Assembly (NCBI GenBank): GCA_937927945.1
Contig: CALEYW010000096.1
Location: 1-10,154 of the forward strand
Direction of reading: 5' to 3'
Length of the DNA stretch: 10,154 nucleotides
Source: an uncultured candidate division WPS-2 bacterium
GTDB lineage: Bacteria; Vulcanimicrobiota; Vulcanimicrobiia; Vulcanimicrobiales; Vulcanimicrobiaceae
The position numbers were made by a program, and so were the translations under genes. Below, piece after piece: positions 4,984 to 10,154 of the stretch. Below the pieces are notes generated by a model that saw only the letters and a list, made by a program, of their open reading frames with translations, was not told the origin of the DNA and did not search any database. Position 1 is the first letter of the stretch; every line of letters begins with the position of its first letter.

Positions 4984-6327
4984 CTACCGGGAGCCGGCGG
5001 TCGCCAGCGTCAGGAGCTCGTCCAACGCGAGTCCGCGCGCGAGCCGCTCGCCGAACGTGGGGTCGCACTTCGTGAAGTTCCCGACGGCGCGGAGCGCGAT
5101 GTCGCGCCGCACGGATTTCATCATCGTGACGATCGTGTCGATGATGCGATCCTGCGCGTCGGCGGTCATGAGCCGGTAGAGGTCGCCGGCCTGGGAGTAG
5201 TCGTCGTCGTGAGCAGTCCGCTGATCGAAGCGTCCGATCGTGTCTCTCGGCCGCATGAGGCCGTCGCGCGTGGAGTTCGCGACCTCGACTCTCGGCCGAT
5301 TCACCGGAAGCGACATGTAGTTGGTGCCGATCCCATAACGGTGCGAGTCGACGTAGGCGAACAGCCGGCCGTGCAGCATCTTGTCGGGCGAGAACGAGAC
5401 GCCGGGGACGACGTTCGACGGCTCGAATGCCGCTTGCTCGATGTCGGCGTGGAAGTTCTGCGGGTTGCGGTTGAGCACCATGCGGCCGACCGGGATCAGC
5501 GGATAGTCCTTGTGCGGCCAGATCTTCGTCACATCGAAGGGATCGAACCGGTACGTCGCCACGTCTTCGAGCGGCATGACCTGCACGTAGAGCTTCCACG
5601 CTGCGACGTCGCCGCCGGCGATGAGATCGAACAAGCTGCGTCGGTGGAAGTCGGGATCCTCGCCGGCGATCCGCACGGCGTCGTGCCGCGTCAGACTCTT
5701 GATCCCCAGCTCAGATTTGAAGTGATACTTCACCCAGACCGACTTTCCGGCGCCGTTGATCCACTGGAACGTGTGGCTCCCGTAGCCGTTCATGAACTGC
5801 CAGCCCAGCGGAAGTCCGCGGTCACCCGTCAGGTACGTCACCTGGTGGAGCGATTCGGGCGAGAGCGACCAGAAGTCCCACATGCGGTTGGGATCCCGCA
5901 GCCCCGACCGAGGATGGCGTTCCTGTGAGTGGATGAAGTCAGCGAACTTCATCGCATCGCGGATGAAACAGACCGGCGTGTTCTTGCCGACGACGTCGTA
6001 GTTGCCCTCGCCGGTGTAGAGCTTGACCGAGAAGTCCCGCGGATCGCGATCGGTGTCGCCGTAGCCGTGCTCGCCGACAACCGATGAGAACCGCGCGAGC
6101 ACGTCGGTCCGCTTTCCAATCTGGCTGAGGAAGTCCGCACGCGTGTACTCGGTGACGTCTTCGGTGACTTCGAAATACCCGAAGGCGCCGCCGCTCTTGG
6201 CGTGCACGACGTCCGTGAGGGAGCTTTGACTCTCCCCGACCGGCGCGCCGAAATTGCCGGTCATTCCTTTTGCCGAGCCCGAACCGTTTGCAGAACCCGA
6301 ACCGTTGGGTCCCTTGGTAGAAATCAT
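4984..6327 (-). CDS. Monofunctional haem catalase, internally shortened
   Basis: A small-subunit-type haem catalase by sequence (H2O2 to water and oxygen, cytoplasmic). Of 447 residues, clear landmarks are the distal His H42 in VVHAKSGGAFGYFEVT, R79 in RFSS, MWDFWSLSPESLHQV (149-163), NGYGSHTF, TKIWPHKDYPLIPVG (267-281), and the proximal R321/Y325 in RLFAYVDSHR, where Y325 should ligate haem. Unusual points: the segment normally between NSLT and RVVHA (about 30 residues, including the LLQD...RERIPER block) is missing; the distal Asn expected in GNNTP is Lys (K115 in GKNTP); about 35-40 residues with the usual NGG..PNYEPNSF block are absent near 360-366. Activity is therefore uncertain. The N-terminus has a Gly/Ser/Asn repeat (6-19). 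Start 6327 follows GGGAG by seven bases. Confidence 0.9.
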   Translation of the reverse strand: MISTKGPNGSGSANGSGSAKGMTGNFGAPVGESQSSLTDVVHAKSGGAFGYFEVTEDVTEYTRADFLSQIGKRTDVLARFSSVVGEHGYGDTDRDPRDFSVKLYTGEGNYDVVGKNTPVCFIRDAMKFADFIHSQERHPRSGLRDPNRMWDFWSLSPESLHQVTYLTGDRGLPLGWQFMNGYGSHTFQWINGAGKSVWVKYHFKSELGIKSLTRHDAVRIAGEDPDFHRRSLFDLIAGGDVAAWKLYVQVMPLEDVATYRFDPFDVTKIWPHKDYPLIPVGRMVLNRNPQNFHADIEQAAFEPSNVVPGVSFSPDKMLHGRLFAYVDSHRYGIGTNYMSLPVNRPRVEVANSTRDGLMRPRDTIGRFDQRTAHDDDYSQAGDLYRLMTADAQDRIIDTIVTMMKSVRRDIALRAVGNFTKCDPTFGERLARGLALDELLTLATAGSR

Positions 6328-6349
6328 ACTCAATCTCCCGGGGGCCGCC

Positions 6350-6395
6350 GTGCGGCTTCGTCGCGTTAAGGACACGAAGAGATCTAAGGCCGCAC
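6350..6395 (-). promoter_or_regulatory. Stem-loop between the 52-residue gene and catalase
   Basis: The outer stem GTGCGGC (6350-6356) pairs perfectly with GCCGCAC (6389-6395). An inner stem CTTCGT/ACGAAG (6356-6361 with 6374-6379) can form inside, sharing base 6356 with the outer one. It begins two bases after the stop of the small upstream gene and ends about 20 bases before the catalase start, just short of its ribosome binding site. It lacks a T run, so attenuation, RNA processing or translational control of catalase are all possible. Confidence 0.45.
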
Positions 6396-6396
6396 G

Positions 6397-6555
6397 CTAC
6401 GCGTCGGGCATGATCAGGTCGCGTGACCGTACGTCGACGAGCGCGAGCGCCCAACCGCTGGCGGTCCTGATGCGCACGAGGTAGCCGCTCGACGTGCGCT
6501 CGACGATTTGGTAACCCGCTCGGATCGCTTCCGGAAGTGACTGAAAGACGAGCAT
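6397..6555 (-). CDS. 52-residue protein upstream of catalase, unknown function
   Basis: A short soluble protein with no signal peptide or membrane segment. It reads as a compact alpha-beta unit: MLVFQSLPEAIRAGYQIVER, then GYLVRIRTASGWALALVDVR, ending LIMPDA. The start ATG at 6555 is supported by GGAGG at 6563-6567, seven bases upstream; a longer reading from 6615 lacks this support and would swallow the leader. It is too short for family assignment by eye, but the strong ribosome binding site and balanced composition argue for a true gene. It lies 69 bases upstream of catalase on the same strand with a stem-loop between, so the two are probably co-transcribed. It could be a small regulator or a helper of the catalase; this is inference from position only. 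Confidence 0.7.
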   Translation of the reverse strand: MLVFQSLPEAIRAGYQIVERTSSGYLVRIRTASGWALALVDVRSRDLIMPDA

Positions 6556-6596
6556 AGAATGGCCTCCACATCCCGTGTCGGCCCTTTCGAATGACG

Positions 6597-6725
6597 CCGA
6601 CCCTTCGTGAATCAACGATACCGGGGGCGAGGTTAGGGGGCTACAGCGATCTTGTCGCGTCCATGCCGGATTCTGCTGCCGAAGGACACGGGCAGCAAGA
6701 TCGTTATGACGCGCAGCAGTTTTGG
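6597..6725. repeat. Structured non-coding repeat, copy 2
   Basis: This copy (core 6619-6723) matches 3258-3362 at 79 of 105 positions without gaps. It forms a perfect seven-pair hairpin TGCTGCC/GGCAGCA (6674-6680 with 6691-6697) and an outer CGATCTTG/CAAGATCG repeat (6647-6654 with 6696-6703; it shares two bases with the hairpin). The alternative CTGCTGC/GCAGCAG (6673-6679 with 6713-6719) is followed by TTTT (6720-6723). Compared with copy 1, C6679-G6692 becomes T-A and T6677-A6694 becomes T-G, so pairing is preserved. It lies between the divergent 52-residue gene and multicopper oxidase gene, upstream of the latter's probable promoter, so it is unlikely to be that gene's leader. Confidence 0.7.
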
Positions 6726-6801
6726 TGCGGCGTCAGCAGGCGACTGGTGATTTTCGAGGCTCATCCCGAAGATCGGCTGGCCTGCGGGGAGGCGAGCGAA
6801 T

Positions 6802-6830
6802 TTGCCCCCAGGGGCGGCAGCACGTACACT
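6802..6830 (+). promoter_or_regulatory. Probable promoter of the multicopper oxidase gene
   Basis: TTGCCC (6802-6807), a 17-base spacer and TACACT (6825-6830) form a sigma-70-like promoter. Six bases separate the -10 from ATG 6837, which puts the transcription start at the start codon and suggests a leaderless mRNA. That agrees with the absence of a Shine-Dalgarno sequence there. Confidence 0.5.
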
Positions 6831-6836
6831 TTGCCC

Positions 6837-8348
6837 ATGAGCTCGCTACGCATTGCCGCTCTGGTGCTCGTCGGCGCGGTCCTCGTCGGTAGCGATCGAA
6901 GGCCTACTGACGGCAATCCTCCGGAGCAGTTCACCGCAACCGTTTCGCTTCCCAATCCTCCCGAAGTGCACCCCGTAAACGGAGTCACGTCGTTGACGTT
7001 GACTGCGGCCGCACAGCCGGACGGCCGCGCGGGAATGGAGTACGACGGTGCGAGCGTACCTCCGACGATCCGCGTTTGGCCGGGCGATCGGATGAAGATC
7101 ACGTACGTCAACGAACTCCCCGCGCACTCGACGGAGCGATGCGCGCTCGGGCCGTGCATGGACATGACGAATCTGCACTTTCACGGGCTGGAGGTCTCGC
7201 CGCAGGCACCGCAAGACGACGTTCTCACCATGATCGCGAGCCCCGGGCAGACGCTGCGCTACGACGTCCGCGTCCCGCAGAATCATATGCCGGGTCTCTT
7301 CTGGTTCCACACACATCCGCACGGCGAGAGCGCAGAGCAAGATCTCGACGGTATGTCGGGCGCGATCGTCATCGAGGGTATCGATCGGTACGTTCCCGCG
7401 GTCCGCGGCTTGCGGGAGCGCGTGTTGGTGGTACGCACCATGGACGCACGAGGCGATGACGGGCGGCAGGTCCAGGCCTTACGGGCGCGCATGAACGTCC
7501 CCGCCGAAGACTGCGGCACCTCAGGCGAGCAAGTGAAGGGATTCGCCACCGTCAACGGCGCCCTGCGCCCGACGATCGCGATCGCCCCGGGCGAGCGGCA
7601 GTTCTGGCGCATCGTCAACGCCCAGCCGGAATCGTATCTCGATATCGCGCTCGATGGCGAGCAGCTCGAAGTCGTCGCGCTGGACGGCGAACCGCTGGCC
7701 TATCGCAATCCGGCTCGGCCGACGATGAAGGTTCCGCATCTGCTTCTCCCGCCGGCCGGGCGGGTCGAGGCGATCGTGACCGGACCTCCGGCCGGCGCGC
7801 ATGCGACGTTGCGCACAGCATGCGTCGACACCGGTCCCTCCGGTGACATCAACCAGGGACAAGTGCTCGCGGACGTCGTTCCGGCAACTGCATCGGATGC
7901 GCCGATGCCGACCGTTCCGGTCTCTTCGCAGCCGCCGGTCTACAAGGTCGCTACCGGGATCGCCGCTGCGGAACGAGCAGCGCCGCAATTCACGGTCAAC
8001 TTCGGCGAAGACGAGCACGGCTTCTATATCAACGGCCAGAAATTCTCGATGGATGCCAAACCGATGACGACCGTGCAGATCGGAAGCTACCAGCATTGGC
8101 GCATCGTCAACAAAGCCCATGAGGTGCATCCGTTCCACATCCATCAACTGCATTTCCTCACGTTCGCTCAGGATGGTCGCGCAATAGCCGATCCGGTCTG
8201 GCTGGACACGGTCAATGTGCCTGCGCAAAGTACGGTCGAGGCGGTGATGGATTTCACCGATCCCGTCATCCGCGGCATGGCGGTCTTTCATTGCCACATT
8301 CTCAATCATGAAGACAAAGGCATGATGGCGAAAGTCCTCTTCCGCTGA
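6837..8348 (+). CDS. Exported multicopper oxidase (CotA/laccase-like)
   Basis: A three-domain multicopper oxidase of 503 residues that couples one-electron oxidation of a substrate to reduction of oxygen to water, probably in the periplasm; the substrate could be Cu(I), Mn(II), a phenol or another organic. All four copper-binding segments are visible: NLHFHG (H114, H116), WFHTHPHG (H158, H160), HPFHIH (H431, H434, H436) and HCHILNHEDKGM (H485, C486, H487, H491, axial M496). The N-terminus (1-19) is a hydrophobic export signal without a clear AxA site. It lacks the Met-rich insert of CueO-type cuprous oxidases. The ATG at 6837 is preferred over a frame-open upstream extension because it starts the signal peptide and follows a promoter. 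It is convergent with the LTxxQ protein gene, with 33 bases between them. Confidence 0.93.
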   Translation: MSSLRIAALVLVGAVLVGSDRRPTDGNPPEQFTATVSLPNPPEVHPVNGVTSLTLTAAAQPDGRAGMEYDGASVPPTIRVWPGDRMKITYVNELPAHSTERCALGPCMDMTNLHFHGLEVSPQAPQDDVLTMIASPGQTLRYDVRVPQNHMPGLFWFHTHPHGESAEQDLDGMSGAIVIEGIDRYVPAVRGLRERVLVVRTMDARGDDGRQVQALRARMNVPAEDCGTSGEQVKGFATVNGALRPTIAIAPGERQFWRIVNAQPESYLDIALDGEQLEVVALDGEPLAYRNPARPTMKVPHLLLPPAGRVEAIVTGPPAGAHATLRTACVDTGPSGDINQGQVLADVVPATASDAPMPTVPVSSQPPVYKVATGIAAAERAAPQFTVNFGEDEHGFYINGQKFSMDAKPMTTVQIGSYQHWRIVNKAHEVHPFHIHQLHFLTFAQDGRAIADPVWLDTVNVPAQSTVEAVMDFTDPVIRGMAVFHCHILNHEDKGMMAKVLFR

Positions 8349-8381
8349 GGCGGATACGCTCTTCGTTCGGCCTCGATCTCG

Positions 8382-8729
8382 TCAGTGACCCGCCATGCCG
8401 GACGCGCGCAACTGCTTGACTCGCGCTGCGACCTGCGAACGCTGAGCGGGGGTCAAGACGTTCGAGATCTGCTGGTGAAACTGCTGTTCGGCCTGGGCGT
8501 CGTGCGGTGCGCCGTCCGGATGCGCGCTGCGGTACTGCGCGGTGATCGACGCGATCGTCGTCTTCTGCGTCGCGGTCAACGTCACGCCGCTCACCGCGCG
8601 CGTGAAGTAATGCGGGTTTTTCGCCGTCGGTGCCGGCGCCGTTTGCGCAGCTGCTACCGCAGGTATGCCGATCGCGATGCCGAGCGCATAAGCGAGTGGA
8701 AGGTGAATGAGACGCTTCATCGAGTTCAT
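8382..8729 (-). CDS. Periplasmic LTxxQ-motif (Spy/CpxP-like) protein
   Basis: A 115-residue exported protein. The signal peptide (basic K5-R6, hydrophobic 8-26, cleavage near VAAA|QT at 28) is followed by an Ala/Pro-rich linker and two helices bearing the hallmark LTATQ (51-55) and LTPAQ (92-96), as in the Spy/CpxP group. Known members are envelope-stress chaperones or modulators of metal response, often induced by copper or zinc; a similar role here is inference. It is shorter than E. coli Spy. Start choice is open: ATG 8729 lies six bases after a -10-like TATACG, as in a leaderless gene, while ATG 8720 has GGAGGG ten bases upstream. Both keep the signal peptide. It is convergent with the multicopper oxidase gene. 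Confidence 0.8.
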   Translation of the reverse strand: MNSMKRLIHLPLAYALGIAIGIPAVAAAQTAPAPTAKNPHYFTRAVSGVTLTATQKTTIASITAQYRSAHPDGAPHDAQAEQQFHQQISNVLTPAQRSQVAARVKQLRASGMAGH

Positions 8730-8735
8730 GCCCTC

Positions 8736-8744
8736 CGTATAGCA
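8736..8744 (-). promoter_or_regulatory. Extended -10 promoter of the LTxxQ protein gene
   Basis: On the minus strand TGCTATACG combines the TGn extension with TATACG (4 of 6 to TATAAT). Six bases separate it from ATG 8729. A Shine-Dalgarno-like GGAGGG overlaps the -10 end, so it would be transcribed only in part if this -10 is used. Confidence 0.4.
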
Positions 8745-8817
8745 CAATGACGGCGACGCAACCAGTCGTGGGGCGCCGGGACATTCTCGATGGTGCCATC
8801 ATGAGTGATAGGATGAA

Positions 8818-8832
8818 CGAGCGTCGCGCTCG
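8818..8832 (-). terminator. Stem-loop after the 8834 gene
   Basis: CGAGCG (8818-8823) and CGCTCG (8827-8832) pair perfectly around three bases, directly beyond the stop codon at 8834-8836. No T run follows on the minus strand. It resembles the hairpin at 4008-4028 in lying immediately after a stop codon. Confidence 0.4.
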
Positions 8833-8833
8833 A

Positions 8834-9334
8834 TCAAATCTTGTTCAAGAGCGCCGGGGCGGCGAGTCCCTCGTGGTTGTTCTTTATTTTTGTAATCAAA
8901 TCCGCGGGCAGCCCGTGCGTAGGATTCGCGTGAGGGTGAAATTCCATGGTCTCATCCGTCGCAAGATTTTTCACCCAGAGCGCGCCTAAATCCCCGCCGT
9001 AATGGATGTTCAACCCGACCATGTAGGCCGTACCCTTCAGGTTCATGTTGAACCACCTGAACCGGACGGCGGCGCTCATGGGAGCGTCGTCTACGCGAGT
9101 CGCCGGTACATCGGAAAGATAATCATTCGCCCCGTTCGCCACCCACCACGCGATCAATTGCCCTTCGGCCAGAGTCATGCGCTGTATGACCGCGGTGGAG
9201 ATCGCTGCGAGGCTGTGGCTCGCCGGACGCACCCGGCTCACGTCGACGCTCGTCGTGACGGGGGCGGGCGACTGTTCGCGCGGTGCGGCCCGCGTTCGAC
9301 GTTCGTAATACGCCACCGCGACCGTATACCGCAC
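8834..9334 (-). CDS. Protein of unknown function
   Basis: I do not recognise this family. The C-terminal 100 residues read like a real folded protein, with QRMTLAEGQLIAWWVANGANDYLSD, then a beta-rich stretch RFRWFNMNLKGTAYMVGLNIHYGGDLGALWVKN and an end rich in Leu, Lys and Asn (LITKIKNNHEGLAAPALLNKI). Codons here use more A and T at third positions than neighbouring genes, which may point to lower expression or transfer. The start is uncertain: GTG 9334 is a compromise with weak AGGA 13 bases upstream. The frame is open to 9628, but that part overlaps the start of the gene at 9486. ATG 9180 (MTLAEG) is a shorter option. No signal peptide is visible from any of these starts. It is divergent from the gene at 9486. 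Confidence 0.55.
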   Translation of the reverse strand: MRYTVAVAYYERRTRAAPREQSPAPVTTSVDVSRVRPASHSLAAISTAVIQRMTLAEGQLIAWWVANGANDYLSDVPATRVDDAPMSAAVRFRWFNMNLKGTAYMVGLNIHYGGDLGALWVKNLATDETMEFHPHANPTHGLPADLITKIKNNHEGLAAPALLNKI

Positions 9335-9424
9335 GCTCGGTTTACCGTCCTGCTTCGGCGTTACACGCAGGCCGCGTGGAGACGCTCTTTCGCGCTTCGC
9401 GGGCGTACTTTCGTTTCTGGATCT

Positions 9425-9453
9425 TTGTCGCACCGGACGGAGGTTCGTATCTC
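9425..9453 (+). promoter_or_regulatory. Possible promoter of the glycine-rich secreted protein gene
   Basis: TTGTCG (9425-9430), a 17-base spacer and TATCTC (9448-9453) make a sigma-70-like promoter with 4 of 6 and 3 of 6 matches. Transcription would start near 9460, leaving a leader of about 25 bases containing AAGGAG (9475-9480), five bases before ATG 9486. Confidence 0.4.
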
Positions 9454-9485
9454 CTAGGATGGCGCCGAACGGTGAAGGAGCAAGA

Positions 9486-10154
9486 ATGAAGAACACCATG
9501 TACGTTGCAGCGGCCCTCGCAGCACTCGCCACGGCGACTCCGACGAGCGCTCTCGCGCAAACCGTCCCGTCGTACGCCGCGGGGCCTTCGGCGACCGCGG
9601 ACGGAGAAGCGAACGTCCACGGCCGCATCGTGAGCTTCGACGGCGGCTACAATCTGCAAGTGCGCGACAATCGCAATTACGTCGACAACGTCGAACTGCA
9701 TCAAGGCACGATCATCAACCCCACCGGAATGACGCTCGAGCCCGGCATGGTCGTGAGCATCCTCGGATACAACGCGGGCCCGTACCTTGCGGCGAACGAG
9801 ATCGATACGCCGTACACGTTCTATTCAGGCATTCCGTACTGGGAAGGCCACCCGTGGAATTACTACGGTCCGACGTACGGACTTGGATTGTACTTCGGCA
9901 ACGTCGGATGGTGGCACGGAGACGAGCTGCGCACCGGTTTTCACTACGACCGCGGCGTGCGCGTCTATCCGAACATCCACGTCCGTAACATCTACACGAA
10001 CCACGGCGGTTCATATCAGGGCCGCGCCTACGTTGCCCCACCCGGGCAGGGCGGCTACCATCCGCAAGGCGGCGGTGCGCACTTCGGCGGCGGTCCGCAA
10101 GTCGGCGGCGGTCAGCACTTCGGCGGCGGCGGTCCCCAGGGCGGCGGCCAGCAC
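9486..10154 (+). CDS. Secreted protein with OB-fold-like domain and Gly-rich tail, partial
   Basis: The gene is open to the window end (223 codons seen), so its C-terminus is missing. A clear signal peptide (K2, Ala/Leu core, cleavage near ALA|QT at 24) leads to a domain at about residues 44-108: VHGRIVSFDGGYNLQVRDN, then GTIINPTG, LEPGMVVSILGYN and LAANEID. This strand pattern resembles small OB-fold, DUF5666-like domains; the match is by eye and function is unknown. Residues 109-172 are rich in Tyr, Trp and His, and from about 187 the chain becomes a Gly/Gln/His repeat (GGG-x-HFGGG-PQ). Such tails occur in cell-surface or matrix proteins, and the histidines could bind metal; both are inference. 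AAGGAG at 9475-9480, five bases upstream, fixes the start. Confidence 0.85.
   Translation, partial: MKNTMYVAAALAALATATPTSALAQTVPSYAAGPSATADGEANVHGRIVSFDGGYNLQVRDNRNYVDNVELHQGTIINPTGMTLEPGMVVSILGYNAGPYLAANEIDTPYTFYSGIPYWEGHPWNYYGPTYGLGLYFGNVGWWHGDELRTGFHYDRGVRVYPNIHVRNIYTNHGGSYQGRAYVAPPGQGGYHPQGGGAHFGGGPQVGGGQHFGGGGPQGGGQH
10062..10154 (+). repeat. In-gene Gly/His/Gln coding repeat
   Basis: Imperfect tandem units of the form GGCGGCGGT with CAG/CAA and CACTTC codons encode GGG-x-HFGGG-PQ. The array runs off the right edge, so copy number is unknown. Such repeats are prone to length change. Confidence 0.7.

Noticed and set aside
4856..5599. N-terminal extension of the phosphatase frame
   Set aside because: It overlaps the catalase gene in a different frame on the same strand and is Arg-rich without domain similarity; a Shine-Dalgarno sequence supports the start at 4855.
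5209..5928. Plus-strand ORF of 239 codons
   Set aside because: It is antisense to conserved catalase sequence and has shadow-like composition (Val, Arg, His and Asp rich).
6591..6836. 82-codon N-terminal extension of the multicopper oxidase
   Set aside because: It would place the repeat and the promoter inside the gene and put a polar segment before the signal peptide.
7521..8309. Minus-strand ORF of 262 codons
   Set aside because: It is opposite the copper-binding regions of the multicopper oxidase and shows no domain features.
9335..9628. Upstream extension of the minus-strand gene at 8834
   Set aside because: It covers the promoter, ribosome binding site and signal peptide of the divergent gene at 9486, so it is probably non-coding there.
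1..10154. tRNA, rRNA, CRISPR array or intact insertion sequence
   Set aside because: I saw no tRNA-like TψC arm, no rRNA sequence, no regularly spaced repeat array and no transposase or terminal inverted repeats.

Overview
The window is GC-rich bacterial DNA, densely packed with genes on both strands. Several products carry Sec-type signal peptides, and there are remnants of an EmrA/HlyD-type export adaptor, which points to a diderm (Gram-negative-type) soil or environmental bacterium. The protein style fits poorly studied lineages such as Candidatus Eremiobacterota/Vulcanimicrobiota, but that is a weak guess. I saw no rRNA, tRNA, CRISPR array or intact transposase.

Layout. (1) 1-283, minus: start of a response regulator that runs off the left edge. 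(2) 425-1650, plus: a small one-helix membrane protein and a TauE/SafE-type permease. (3) 1730-2146, plus: a secreted protein of unknown family. (4) 2195-2763, minus: a decayed HlyD/EmrA-type gene directly downstream of (5) a stand-alone AraC-type DNA-binding protein (2767-3192, minus). (6) 3193-3574: a long divergent spacer with a structured repeat and candidate operator boxes, leading to (7) a second secreted protein (3575-4006, plus), a paralogue of (3). (8) 4088-6555, minus: a 52-residue protein, a catalase with unusual deletions and a SpoIIE/PP2C-type phosphatase, probably one transcription unit. (9) 6556-6836: a divergent spacer holding the second copy of the repeat. (10) 6837-8348, plus: an exported multicopper oxidase, convergent with (11) an LTxxQ-motif periplasmic protein (8382-8729, minus). 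(12) 8834-about 9334, minus: an unrecognised protein. (13) 9486-end, plus: a secreted glycine-rich protein cut by the window edge.

Functional themes are oxidative or metal stress and the cell envelope: catalase, multicopper oxidase, an LTxxQ protein and several exported proteins of unknown role. Two signals stand out beyond the genes. The first is a roughly 105-nt non-coding element present twice at about 75% identity, with a compensated hairpin and an alternative hairpin followed by T residues. The second is a CCAGA-N5-TCTG box at the same distance from a TATAC hexamer upstream of both paralogous secreted proteins, which suggests co-regulation. Three genes also show a -10-like hexamer exactly six bases before the ATG, suggesting leaderless transcripts. 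All alignments were made by eye.
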